DNA of 64,000 bases from Afipia massiliensis (GTDB taxonomy: Bacteria > Pseudomonadota > Alphaproteobacteria > Rhizobiales > Xanthobacteraceae), in contig NZ_LBIA02000001.1 of the NCBI RefSeq assembly GCF_001006325.2, positions 434,001-498,000 on the forward strand. The letters run 5' to 3'. Below, in pieces: positions 53,583-62,165 of the stretch. The stretch's first letter is position 1. The number at the start of each line of letters is the position of its first letter. The notes below the pieces were generated by a model, which worked only from the letters and a program-made list of their open reading frames with translations, was not told where the DNA came from and made no database searches. The translations under genes were made by a program, and so were the position numbers.

Positions 53583-54665
53583 TTAGCCGCCGACCTGCCC
53601 GCGATGGCGCAGCAAGTGGTCCGCGATCACGCAGGCCATCATCGCCTCGCCGACCGGCACCGCGCGAATGCCGACGCAGGGATCGTGGCGGCCCTTGGTC
53701 ATGATGTCGGTGTCGGCGCCCGATTTGTCGATGGTCCGGCGGGGCGTCAGGATCGACGACGTCGGCTTCACCGCGAAGCGCGCCACCACCGCCTGCCCGG
53801 TCGAGATGCCGCCGAGGATGCCGCCGGCGTGGTTGGACAGGAACACCGGGCCGTTGTTGCCCATGCGCATCTCGTCGGCGTTTTCCTCGCCGTGCAGTTC
53901 GGCAGCACCAAAGCCCGCGCCGATCTCGACGCCCTTAACCGCGTTGATGCTCATCAGCGCCAGTGCGAGATCGCTGTCGAGCTTGCCGTAGATCGGTGCG
54001 CCCAATCCGGCAGGCACGCCCTCCGCCACGACCTCGACCACCGCGCCGATGGACGACCCGCGCTTGCGGATGTCGTCGAGATACTCGGCAAAGAATTCGG
54101 CCTTCGCCTTGTCCGGGCAGAAGAACGGATTGCGGCCGACCTCATCCCAGTCCCATGCGGCGCGGTCGATCTTGTGCGGGCCCATCTGCACCAGCGCGCC
54201 GCGCACCTTCACATCGGGCATGATCTTGCGCGCCACCGCGCCGGCCGCGACCCGCGCCGCGGTTTCGCGCGCGCTGGAGCGCCCGCCGCCGCGATAGTCG
54301 CGCAGGCCGTACTTCGCCTCATAGGTGAAGTCGGCGTGGCCCGGACGAAACTTGTCCTTGATCTCGGAATAGTCCTTCGAGCGCTGGTCGGTGTTCTCGA
54401 TCATCAGCGCGATCGGGGTGCCGGTGGTGACCTGGCCCTTGTCGGTGTCCATCACGCCGGACAGGATTTTGACCTGATCGGCTTCCTGCCGCTGGGTCGT
54501 GAACCGCGACTGGCCGGGGCGGCGGCGATCAAGATCAAGCTGGATCTCCTCCACCGTCAGCGGAATCTGCGGCGGGCAGCCGTCGACCACGCAGCCCAGC
54601 GCCGGCCCGTGGCTTTCGCCGAAGGTCGTAACGCGAAACATATGGCCGAAGGTGTTGAAAGACAT
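53583..54665 (-). CDS. aroC: Chorismate synthase
   Basis: 360 residues, standard length. [18 protein letters not shown], the arginine-rich signature [20 protein letters not shown] and [20 protein letters not shown] are the three family signatures. It converts EPSP to chorismate using reduced FMN. It follows the phosphoglycerate-mutase-like and fabI genes in the same direction, a known order in this group. Confidence 0.97.
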   Translation of the reverse strand: MSFNTFGHMFRVTTFGESHGPALGCVVDGCPPQIPLTVEEIQLDLDRRRPGQSRFTTQRQEADQVKILSGVMDTDKGQVTTGTPIALMIENTDQRSKDYSEIKDKFRPGHADFTYEAKYGLRDYRGGGRSSARETAARVAAGAVARKIMPDVKVRGALVQMGPHKIDRAAWDWDEVGRNPFFCPDKAKAEFFAEYLDDIRKRGSSIGAVVEVVAEGVPAGLGAPIYGKLDSDLALALMSINAVKGVEIGAGFGAAELHGEENADEMRMGNNGPVFLSNHAGGILGGISTGQAVVARFAVKPTSSILTPRRTIDKSGADTDIMTKGRHDPCVGIRAVPVGEAMMACVIADHLLRHRGQVGG

Positions 54666-54780
54666 GGGAAATACCTGACAGGCCGCCGGGCCTCTATTCG
54701 CGATAATTGACGTAAAGTCGTAACGCGCAGCACCCTTAGGGTCAAATGCGAGGTGCTTAAAGTGTCAAGTTAAGGAAGCA

Positions 54781-55380
54781 CTAACTATGCTTTGTGACCT
54801 GCCCGTCGGCGAAAACGTAGACCACGCCCTGCTCCACCATCAGGTCCGACGCCCCGACCGGGGTCTCGACATCGAGCGCCACCAGCAGCGCCCGCATCGA
54901 GCCGCCATGCGACACCGTCACCGTGTCCTGAATCAGCGAGTCGTACCAGTCGCGCATGCGGATTGTCACCGAGGCGTAGCTCTCGCCGCCCGGCGGCGGC
55001 ACGCCCCACTTGTCGATCTGGCGTTCCGCAAAGACCTCCGGGTGCGACAGCTCCATCTGCGGCAAGGTCGAGCCTTCCCAGTGGCCGTAGCCGATCTCGC
55101 GCAGACGATCGTCCAACTCGTAGTCGTGCGGCGGCACGCCGAGCGCGCCGCGCAGCAACTCCATCGTGTTGCGGGCGCGGCCGAGCGGCGACGACACGAA
55201 CGGCATCTTGGCCGGGATGTGGGAATCGCCCGCGAGGATATCGACCAGCAGTTCGCCGGAACGGATCGCTTGGCTCTTGCCGAGATCGTTCAGCGGAATG
55301 TCCTGCGTGCCCTGAAAGCGGCCCGCGGCGTTCCATTCGGTCTGGCCGTGACGGACGAAGTAAACGGTGGGAGATGGCAT
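54781..55380 (-). CDS. Histidine phosphatase / phosphoglycerate mutase family protein
   Basis: 199 residues. VYFVRHGQTEWNAAGRFQG carries the catalytic RHG, FVSSPLGRARNTMELL the second phosphate site, and VTVSHGGSMRALLVAL the second catalytic His. It removes or transfers phosphate groups; as a short member it is more likely a phosphatase than a true glycolytic mutase. Lies between fabI and aroC. Confidence 0.88.
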   Translation of the reverse strand: MPSPTVYFVRHGQTEWNAAGRFQGTQDIPLNDLGKSQAIRSGELLVDILAGDSHIPAKMPFVSSPLGRARNTMELLRGALGVPPHDYELDDRLREIGYGHWEGSTLPQMELSHPEVFAERQIDKWGVPPPGGESYASVTIRMRDWYDSLIQDTVTVSHGGSMRALLVALDVETPVGASDLMVEQGVVYVFADGQVTKHS

Positions 55381-55402
55381 TCGAAAAACTCTAAGTTCTA
55401 GC

Positions 55403-55479
55403 CGTCATTGCGAGGAGCGTAGCGACGAAGCAATCCAGTTCTTGTTGCTCTGGATTGCTTCGCTTCGCTCGCAATGACG
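55403..55479. repeat. Dispersed CGTCATTGCGAG inverted repeat
   Basis: CGTCATTGCGAGG at one end and TCGCAATGACG at the other, enclosing repeated AAGCAATCC / GGATTGCTT units. A second copy is at 61966-62054. This element type is widespread between bacterial genes in this group and may fold as a hairpin. Confidence 0.75.
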
Positions 55480-55488
55480 TTGTTGGCT

Positions 55489-56310
55489 TTATTCCTTGCC
55501 GCCCAGCGAGATGTCCGGCGCCTCGGGGCGCTTCATGCCGGTGACGTGATAGCCGGAATCGACGTGATGCACTTCGCCGGTGACGCCGCGCGACAGATCG
55601 GACAACAGGTACATCGCGCTGTCGCCGACTTCTTCCTGCGTGACGTTGCGGCGCAGCGGCGCGTTGGCTTCGTTCCACTTCAGGATGTAGCGGAAATCGC
55701 CGATGCCCGATGCGGCCAGCGTCTTGATCGGTCCCGCCGAGATGGCGTTGACGCGGATGTTCTTCTCGCCGAGATCGGCCGCGAGGTAACGCACGCTGGC
55801 CTCGAGCGCGGCCTTGGCGACGCCCATGACGTTGTAATGCGGCATCCACTTTTCCGCACCGTAATACGACAGCGTCAGGATCGAGCCGCCGTCGGTCATC
55901 AGATGCTCGGCGCGCTGGGTGATCGCGGTCAGCGAGTAGCACGAGATCAGCATGGAGTTGGTGAAGTTCTCCTGCGTGGTCTCGAGGTAGCGGCCGTCGA
56001 GCTGATCCTTGTCCGCAAACGCGATGGCGTGAACCACGAAATCGATCTTGCCCCACTGCTTCTTCACTTCGGCGAACACCGCGTCGATGGTCGCCGGATC
56101 GGTGACGTCGCAATGGCCGAGCGTGATCGCGCCGAGTTCCTTCGCCAGCGGCTCGACGCGCTTTTTCAGCGCATCGCCCTGCCAGGTGAACGCGAGTTCC
56201 GCGCCTTGGTCGCGGCACGATTTCGCGATGCCGTAAGCAATCGAGCGGTTGTTCGCCACACCGAGGATAACGCCGCGCTTGCCGCGCATCAGGCCCATAT
56301 TTTCAGCCAT
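55489..56310 (-). CDS. fabI: Enoyl-[acyl-carrier-protein] reductase (NADH)
   Basis: 273 residues from ATG at 56310; GTG one codon earlier is possible. GKRGVILGVANNRSIAYGIAK is the FabI-specific NAD-binding start, Tyr149/150 and the active Tyr159-x6-Lys166 (YNVMGVAK) are present, and NAISAGPIKTLAASGI is the substrate loop. It completes each cycle of fatty-acid elongation. Its ribosome site lies inside the end of a 75-bp palindrome. Confidence 0.96.
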   Translation of the reverse strand: MAENMGLMRGKRGVILGVANNRSIAYGIAKSCRDQGAELAFTWQGDALKKRVEPLAKELGAITLGHCDVTDPATIDAVFAEVKKQWGKIDFVVHAIAFADKDQLDGRYLETTQENFTNSMLISCYSLTAITQRAEHLMTDGGSILTLSYYGAEKWMPHYNVMGVAKAALEASVRYLAADLGEKNIRVNAISAGPIKTLAASGIGDFRYILKWNEANAPLRRNVTQEEVGDSAMYLLSDLSRGVTGEVHHVDSGYHVTGMKRPEAPDISLGGKE

Positions 56311-56313
56311 CAC

Positions 56314-56388
56314 CTAGTGTCCCGTATCCGACGTTCGCTTTACTCTGCAGCGCCTTCCGAGCGAACGTCGGATACGAAAGGACACTAG
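56314..56388. repeat. Long palindromic element 1 upstream of fabI
   Basis: CTAGTGTCC, GTATCCGACGTTCGCT on one side and AGCGAACGTCGGATAC, GGACACTAG on the other: a stem of about 25 bp with a 20-base loop. It touches the fabI start codon, so the hairpin could limit ribosome access. A second palindrome follows after 12 bp. Confidence 0.75.
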
Positions 56389-56400
56389 CAAACCATGATT

Positions 56401-56477
56401 CCAGTGATCCTTTGGTTCTGACATTCGTAAAAGTGCCTGCGAAAGATACGATACGAATGTCAAAACCGGATCACTGG
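56401..56477. repeat. Long palindromic element 2 upstream of fabI
   Basis: CCAGTGATCC, TTTGGTTCTGACATTCGTA on one side, ACGAATGTCAAAACC, GGATCACTGG on the other. Unrelated in base sequence to element 1 but of the same length and design. The two together fill the divergent gap between fabI and the sigma factor. Confidence 0.72.
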
Positions 56478-56647
56478 TCCAGATTGTCGCGTGAAGGGAC
56501 GCCCCTCATGACATAGGCGCCAAGGCCGTTCAAGCCGGACCAACGGCGCAGCCCTAACCTTAACGGGCAAAACCGCCGGAATACTCCCCGGTTTGCGGTG
56601 TTTTTCAGAGTAGAATGGCACATGCGCCGTCGCGCTGGACGACCTGG

Positions 56648-57139
56648 ATGAGCAACGATTTCCGCCATAGCGTCGAGACCATGATCCCGGCCCTGCGGCG
56701 CTACGCGCGCGCGCTGGCGCGGGACACGGACATCGCCGACGATCTGGTGCAGGACACGCTGGTGCGGGCGCTGCGCTCGGAGAAGCTGTTCCTGGGCGGC
56801 GACCTGCGCGCCTGGCTTTATACGATTTTGACCAACCTCAATCGCAACCGCCGCCGCTCGCTGGCGCGGCAGCCGACGATGATGGAATTGCACGACACCA
56901 CCGCCGACGCCTCCGGCACCGAGGCCGAGGGCCGCGACATTTCCCGCGCGCTCGCCACGCTGGCGGAAGACCAGCGCGCGGTGCTGCTGCTGGTGGTGCT
57001 GGAAGGTCTGAGTTACCGCGACGTTGCCGACATTCAGGGTGTGCCGATCGGCACGGTGATGTCGCGGCTTGCCCGTGCGCGGGCGCATGTGAGAGCCGTC
57101 ATCGAGGGCGAACGCCCGGCGCTGCGGCGAGTGAAGTGA
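56648..57139 (+). CDS. ECF-type RNA polymerase sigma factor
   Basis: 163 residues from MSNDFRHSVETM. Region 2 (RRYARALARDTDIADDLVQDTLVRAL, LRAWLYTILTNLNRNRRR) and region 4 (LAEDQRAVLLLVVLEGLSYRDVADIQGVPIGTVMSRLARARAHVR) with no region 3 is the ECF layout. It directs transcription of an envelope or stress response and is probably held by the membrane anti-sigma factor encoded downstream. Confidence 0.92.
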   Translation: MSNDFRHSVETMIPALRRYARALARDTDIADDLVQDTLVRALRSEKLFLGGDLRAWLYTILTNLNRNRRRSLARQPTMMELHDTTADASGTEAEGRDISRALATLAEDQRAVLLLVVLEGLSYRDVADIQGVPIGTVMSRLARARAHVRAVIEGERPALRRVK

Positions 57140-57255
57140 GACACGACAGGGGACGAGCGAGATGGACTTGATGCGCGATGAATGGGGAGACCCGCTTTCT
57201 TCTCCCTCTCCCGTGTGGAGAGGGTGGCGCGCTGAACGCCATGCGATCGGCGCGC

Positions 57256-57296
57256 GGGGTGGAGGTAGACTCTGTACCTTGCGTAACCTCCACCCC
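57256..57296. repeat. Perfect inverted repeat between sigma and anti-sigma genes
   Basis: GGGGTGGAGGT and ACCTCCACCCC, 11-bp arms with a 19-base loop. Also in this 218-bp gap is a degenerate copy of the CTCTCCC/GGGAGAGG element. The hairpin could attenuate anti-sigma expression relative to sigma. Confidence 0.7.
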
Positions 57297-57357
57297 ACTT
57301 ATTCGCGAACATGATGCCAATGCTGCCGCAAGATACCGAAGCCGAGAGACAACGAAG

Positions 57358-58128
57358 ATGACCGACCACAACATTCCCGTCACCGAGGACGAGCTTCACG
57401 CCTACGTGGACAATGAGCTTCCCGCGGAGCGGCGCTTGGCAGTCGAGGCCTGGCTCGCGGCGCATCCCGACGACGCGGCGCGGGTGACGTCATGGCGCAC
57501 GATGAGCGACGCGCTGCATGCCAAGTACGATGCGGTTGCGGACGAACCGGTCCCGCCTCGCCTTTCGGTCGATCAACTGTCGCGGCCGCCGCGCCGCTGG
57601 ATGGTGGGCGCCATCGCCGCGTCGCTGCTGGCGTTCGCCGTTGGCGGCGGCGTCGGCTGGGCTGTCCGAGGCGCAAGCGCAACGCCGTCGGTGTTCGCGA
57701 ATTTCACCGGCGACGCGCTCGAAGCACACAAGCTTTACGTGGTCGAAGTGCGCCATCCCGTCGAAGTGGCGGGCAGCGAACGTGCGCATCTGCAACAGTG
57801 GCTCACCAAGCGCTGCGGCTGGCAGGTGCGTGCGCCGGAGCTGGGCGATAGCGGACTGAAGCTGGTCGGCGGACGGCTGCTGCCCGGCCCCACCGGCCCC
57901 GCGTCGTTCCTGATGTACGAGACCGCATCGGGCGAGCGGTTCACGATCTTCGCCTCGCGCGCGGAAACCGAGACGACGCAGATGCGCTATGCCGCAAGCG
58001 GCGGCAACGGCGCCCTGTTCTGGGCTGATCGCGGCGTGGGCTATGTCGTGAGCGGCGGCACCGACCGCGACCGCCTCACGCAGGTCGCGCGGCTGGTCTA
58101 CGACCAGAACGAGAAGGCGGGGCTGTAA
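57358..58128 (+). CDS. Transmembrane anti-sigma factor
   Basis: 256 residues from MTDHNIPVTEDELHAYVDNEL; ELHAYVDNELPAERRLAVEAWL is the cytoplasmic zinc-less anti-sigma helix-bundle pattern, then a membrane helix at about 82-104 (WMVGAIAASLLAFAVGGGVGW) and a periplasmic domain. It should sequester the ECF sigma factor encoded just upstream. Earlier in-frame starts reach 57178 but pass through repeat DNA. Confidence 0.88.
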   Translation: MTDHNIPVTEDELHAYVDNELPAERRLAVEAWLAAHPDDAARVTSWRTMSDALHAKYDAVADEPVPPRLSVDQLSRPPRRWMVGAIAASLLAFAVGGGVGWAVRGASATPSVFANFTGDALEAHKLYVVEVRHPVEVAGSERAHLQQWLTKRCGWQVRAPELGDSGLKLVGGRLLPGPTGPASFLMYETASGERFTIFASRAETETTQMRYAASGGNGALFWADRGVGYVVSGGTDRDRLTQVARLVYDQNEKAGL

Positions 58129-58134
58129 GCCTAC

Positions 58135-59409
58135 CTACTCACTCCTTGTCGCCAGCACCTTGTCGATGCGGCGGCCGTCGAGATCGACCACCTCGAATTT
58201 CCAGCCATCGGCATTGATGCTTTGCCCGACGGACGGGATCGCGCCGAATTTCTCCAGCAGGAAGCCCGCGAACGTCTGGTACGGGCGCGATGCAGGCAAC
58301 GGAATGTCGAGCAGGTGCGCGAATTCGAGCGCCGGCATCCATCCCGCGATCAGAATCGATCCGTCGTCGCGCTTGACGAAAGCCGGTTCGGCGGGCCCTT
58401 CCTCGGTGTGAAAGCTGCCGACGATGGATTCGAGAATGTCCGCGCTGGTGACGACGCCCTGAAACGTGCCGTACTCGTCATGCACCAGTCCCATGTGAAC
58501 CGGCGAGTCGCGCAGAATCGCGACCACGTCCCGTGCGTCGACGGTTTCCGGAATCACCGGCGCGTCGCGGATCAGCGCCCGGATATCCGGCTCTTCATCC
58601 GACAAATATACATCGAGCATGTCCTTGGCCTGAACGATGCCGAGGGTTTCCTCGCCGTCGAACACCGGCAACCGCGAATGCGAGCTGTGTTTGAACGCAA
58701 GCCGGATCACCTCCGGCGGGTCAGACAGATTGATCGTGCTGACTTCGTGGCGCGGCGTCATCATCGCACCAACGGAAAGATCGCCGAGCCGCATCACGCC
58801 CGCGATCATCTCCTTCTCGCCGGGCTCGAGCACGCCGGCATTCTCCGCTTCCACCACGAGCGTGCGGATCTCCTCCTCGCTGACTTTTTCCTCGGCATCG
58901 CCGCGATGGCCGAGCGCCCAGAGCAAGGCCTTGCCCGAGCGATCGAGAACCCACACCAGCGGCAGCGAGATTTTCGCAAGCACGACCATGGCCGGCGCGA
59001 CCTTCACCGCGACCGCCTCAGGATCGCGCAGCGCGATCTGCTTCGGCACCAGTTCGCCAACGATGAGCGAGGCATAGGTGATCAGCGTGACCACCACGCC
59101 GACGCCAATTGCGTCGGCGACGCCTTGTGACAATCCGGTGCTCACAAGCCAAGCGGACAGGCGCGGGCCGAGCGTTGCGCCGGAGAATGCGCCCGAGAGC
59201 ACGCCGACAAGCGTGATGCCGATCTGGACGGTGGAGAGAAATTTTCCGGGATTGGACGCCAACGCGAGTGCGCGGCGCGAACCGCTCACGCCCTTTTCAA
59301 CCAGGCCCGTCAATCGCGCCGGGCGGGATGAGACAATGGCAAGCTCCGACATCGCGAGCAGGCCGTTGATCACGATGAGAACGGCAACAATTCCAAGTTC
59401 GAGTAACAA
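58135..59409 (-). CDS. CNNM/HlyC-CorC family transporter-like protein (DUF21-CBS-CorC)
   Basis: 424 residues from a TTG start, chosen because AAAGGAAC lies right before it; an ATG-like frame to 59520 has no support. Four membrane helices of DUF21 (LGIVAVLIVINGLLAMSELAIVSSRPARL), two CBS domains (MMTPRHEVSTINLSDP, FDGEETLGIVQAKDMLDVYL) and a C-terminal CorC domain. Related proteins take part in Mg/Co efflux. Confidence 0.9.
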   Translation of the reverse strand: MLLELGIVAVLIVINGLLAMSELAIVSSRPARLTGLVEKGVSGSRRALALASNPGKFLSTVQIGITLVGVLSGAFSGATLGPRLSAWLVSTGLSQGVADAIGVGVVVTLITYASLIVGELVPKQIALRDPEAVAVKVAPAMVVLAKISLPLVWVLDRSGKALLWALGHRGDAEEKVSEEEIRTLVVEAENAGVLEPGEKEMIAGVMRLGDLSVGAMMTPRHEVSTINLSDPPEVIRLAFKHSSHSRLPVFDGEETLGIVQAKDMLDVYLSDEEPDIRALIRDAPVIPETVDARDVVAILRDSPVHMGLVHDEYGTFQGVVTSADILESIVGSFHTEEGPAEPAFVKRDDGSILIAGWMPALEFAHLLDIPLPASRPYQTFAGFLLEKFGAIPSVGQSINADGWKFEVVDLDGRRIDKVLATRSE

Positions 59410-59531
59410 TTTGTTCCTTTGCGGTGAAGTACTCCGGGTACGAGTGATAGCATGCCGGAGGCTCGCATGCAGCATCGCCATCGCCGCAGGACCATGTGGC
59501 ATGCGCGAGATCATTTGCATGTCAGCCGCGA

Positions 59532-60416
59532 TCAGGACCGCTGCAGCGCCAGTGTGACACCGCCGAGCGTAAACGCCATCGCCAGCACTTCCCTGATGCC
59601 GAGCGGTTCGCCCACCACGAGAGCGGCAGACACCACACCGATGACAGGAACCATCAGCATTCCAGTGGACGCGGTCGCGGGCGGCAGACGGCGCAAGGTT
59701 TCAAACCAGGTGAGGTAACACACGCCCATCGGAATGATCGTCATGTAGCCGATCAGCGCCCAGCCGGTGAACGACACCGCTTGAAAATCCGGCTTCTCGA
59801 ACAGCAAACCGAAGATCAGCATCACAAGGCAACCCAAGCCGACCTGCCACGCCACAAGCGCAACCGGCGGCACCGGTATCGGCGCGCGATTGAGAACATT
59901 TCCAAGTGCAAAGAGGATTGCCGCCGAGAGCGCCAGCGATGCGCCGGCCAGTTTCTCATAAGTGAAAGTGAAACCTTCGCCGCCGAACAGGATCACGATC
60001 CCGACGATTCCGAGACACAGGGAGACAACATTGCGAAGCGTCGGCCGCATGCCCAGCAGCGGCCATGCAAACAGCGTCGCCCAGATCGGCATCGTGTAGG
60101 CCAGCAACGCGCCTTCGCTCACGCTGACCCATTTCATGGCGACGGTGCCGAAGCCCATCCACGCAATGACATTGGTGAATGTCGCCAGCAGCAGCCGCGG
60201 CACGACCTCGCGCGGAACGCTCAAGCGTTCATGACGGCTGAGCGCGACAATTGCCAGAATGAGACAAGCAGTGACGCCCGCCAGTCCGCGCGCGGACAGC
60301 GGCGGCAGTTCGCGCAGCAAGAGTTTCATGAAAGGCCAGTTCAGGCCCCAACCGAATGCAGTGATCCCGAGACAAGCGACGCCGATCCATCGCGCATGGC
60401 CATGAGAGTTATCCAT
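59532..60416 (-). CDS. DMT superfamily (EamA) transporter
   Basis: 294 residues with about ten hydrophobic helices in two EamA repeats (ITAFGWGLNWPFMKLLL at the start of the first, AAILFALGNVLNRAPIPV in the second). Drug/metabolite exporters of this kind move amino acids, metabolites or drugs across the inner membrane; the substrate is unknown. Confidence 0.88.
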   Translation of the reverse strand: MDNSHGHARWIGVACLGITAFGWGLNWPFMKLLLRELPPLSARGLAGVTACLILAIVALSRHERLSVPREVVPRLLLATFTNVIAWMGFGTVAMKWVSVSEGALLAYTMPIWATLFAWPLLGMRPTLRNVVSLCLGIVGIVILFGGEGFTFTYEKLAGASLALSAAILFALGNVLNRAPIPVPPVALVAWQVGLGCLVMLIFGLLFEKPDFQAVSFTGWALIGYMTIIPMGVCYLTWFETLRRLPPATASTGMLMVPVIGVVSAALVVGEPLGIREVLAMAFTLGGVTLALQRS

Positions 60417-60452
60417 GCATGCGATGGTACGACCAGTCGCCGTGATTCGGCT

Positions 60453-60740
60453 TTACTCGCCGACAGCTTCCGGCTCGGGTGCCTTGACGACCGCCAGTTT
60501 CTTCGGTGCGGCCTTTTTCTTTTTCGGCTCCACCGGTGGCGGATTGGCGGCGTCGTGCGCCTCCTTCGCCAGTCGCAGCGCCTTCAGGCGCTCCATGTTC
60601 CTGCGGACGTCGACATACTCCTTGTCGACCTGGGCGAGAGCCTGTGCGCCCTCGATCTTGGCCAGACGCTGCTTTTCGAGGCGGGCCAATTGTTCGGGCG
60701 TTTGCGGCTTGGTCTGCGATTTGCTGGTCATGATCAACAT
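60453..60740 (-). CDS. Small hypothetical charged protein
   Basis: 95 residues from MLIMTSKSQTKPQTPEQ; the start could equally be Met4 at 60731. All-helical core (EQLARLEKQRLAKIEGAQALAQVDKEYVDVRRNMERLKALRLAKEA) with a proline- and lysine-rich tail ending EPEAVGE. Low-complexity composition makes homology hard to judge. It is conserved in style with small DNA-binding or ribosome-associated proteins but no function is known. Confidence 0.6.
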   Translation of the reverse strand: MLIMTSKSQTKPQTPEQLARLEKQRLAKIEGAQALAQVDKEYVDVRRNMERLKALRLAKEAHDAANPPPVEPKKKKAAPKKLAVVKAPEPEAVGE

Positions 60741-60879
60741 ATGGGTATTCCGACCCCGGATTGCCACCGCTTGTAAAATATCGTTCCACGACGGAACTTT
60801 CCCGCTTCCAGCAGGCAGATTTGACAATCTCACAACTTATGATTATATTCCTATTATCCTGTTCGTGAGGGGCGCTTCT

Positions 60880-61210
60880 CGAGGGCGCTTTTGAAGCGGA
60901 GCAGGATGCGGCGCCTGCGCGCACGGTTCGCACCCGTTGCGTCCGGGAGGCTGGGGTCACCGTCCGGGCCAACTACGTGGCTCTGCCGTTCGCGGCTGGA
61001 CGTCGGTGAGGACGAAGGCGGCGAAAGCCGCCGGATCGGGGCGTGAAAGCGTCCGTCCTCACCCGGAAGTACGGTCCCCTCGCCCAAAATCGCCGCAATG
61101 GAGCGCCGCAAGGCGATGCGCTTTCGGAGTTCACCGCCTCGCACGCGGTGCCGGAAGCGAAACGATACCAAGGTGCGCCTCGCGGCGCTCCATGCCCCTC
61201 ATCTTTTCAA
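60880..61210. repeat. Probable dispersed degenerate repeat
   Basis: Contains GAAGTACGGTCCCCTCGCCC, AAATCGCCGCAATGGAGCGC, and GGCGCTCCATGCCCCTC. Similar strings recur in many Bradyrhizobium-like genomes (from memory), often miscalled as short genes. A minus-strand frame of 105 residues here is very Arg/Ser-rich and is not listed as a gene. The wider gap 60741-62165 holds only repeats. Confidence 0.45.
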
Positions 61211-61330
61211 GGGGCGCGATTGAAAGCCCACCTCGCGCGATGCGCGAGAACGAATGCGCGTGCGCAAAATGGAAGTGGCTGTTTGAAAATCGAATCTGGA
61301 ATGCGGAATGACGCAAGGCGCTTCAACACC

Positions 61331-61960
61331 CACAATCGTCATCACCGGGCTTGTCCCGGTGATCCACGTCTTACTTGTAACGCGTGGCAAACTCCAAAGT
61401 CGTGGATGGCCGGGTCAAGCCCGGCCATGACGAACTGTAAGTAAGGTGTTCGCTACACCCACGATGTCGTCCCCGCGAAAGCGGGGACCCATAACCACCG
61501 AACGCCGTGGTGATGGCGAGAAGATTGCTCCGACAACTCCCTCAAATCGAAAACTCAGGGAGTATGGGTCCCCGCTTTCGCGGGGACGACCGGAGAGAAA
61601 TTGCGATACTGCACACACTCACAGTCGTCATCACCGGGCTTGCCCCGGTGATCCATGTCTTGTCCATGTCTTACTTGTAACGCGTGGCAACTCCAAAGTC
61701 GTGGATGGCCGGGTCAAGCCCGGCCATGACGAACTGTAAGTAAGGTGCTCGCGACACCCACAATGTCGTCCCCGCGCAGGCGGGGACCCATAACCACTGA
61801 ACGCCGTGGTGATGGCGAGAAGATTGCTCCGACAACTCCCGCAAATCGAAAACTCAGGGAGTATGGGTCCCCGCTTTCGCGGGGACGACCGGAGAGAAAT
61901 TGCGATACTGCAACACTCACAATCGTCATCACCGGGCTTGTCCCGGTGATCCACGTCTTC
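61331..61960. repeat. Tandem duplication of a 0.29-kb block of palindromes
   Basis: Unit A 61331-61619, unit B 61620-61917 and a partial third unit from 61918 to about 61960. Each starts CACA(A/G)TCGTCATCACCGGG. Within each unit are four palindromes: TCATCACCGGGCTTG with its complement, GGATGGCCGGGTCA with GCCCGGCCATGAC, and GTCGTCCCCGC with GCGGGGACCCAT, and the opposite ATGGGTCCCCGC with GCGGGGACGAC. Small insertions separate the units. No gene. Confidence 0.85.
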
Positions 61961-61965
61961 ACTTC

Positions 61966-62054
61966 CGTCATTGCGAGCGAAGCGAAGCAATCCAGGCGGG
62001 AACCGCATCAAGCGAAGACTAGATTGCTTCGTCGCGAGTGCTCCTCGCAATGAC
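61966..62054. repeat. Second copy of the CGTCATTGCGAG element
   Basis: CGTCATTGCGAGCGAAGCG at the left and TCCTCGCAATGAC at the right, with AAGCAATCC and GATTGCTTCG inside. Related to the copy at 55403-55479. Another short palindrome with GGATGGCCGGGTCATAGG and GCCCGGCCATGAC follows to 62132. Confidence 0.75.
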
Positions 62055-62165
62055 AACGAATGCCTCTCCAAAACGTGGATGGCCGGGTCATAGGCGAGCG
62101 GAAGCGACGCCGTTCTTCGAACGGCTATGCCCGGCCATGACGAACAGAGAGATCACGCTTACCCG

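Noticed and set aside
60854-61171. 105-codon minus-strand frame as a gene
   Set aside because: Arg/Ser/Pro-rich sequence without domain or ribosome site, lying in what looks like a dispersed repeat.
61331-62132. Possible CRISPR-like array
   Set aside because: The repeats are two long tandem units and assorted palindromes, not short regular repeats with unique spacers, and no cas genes are present.
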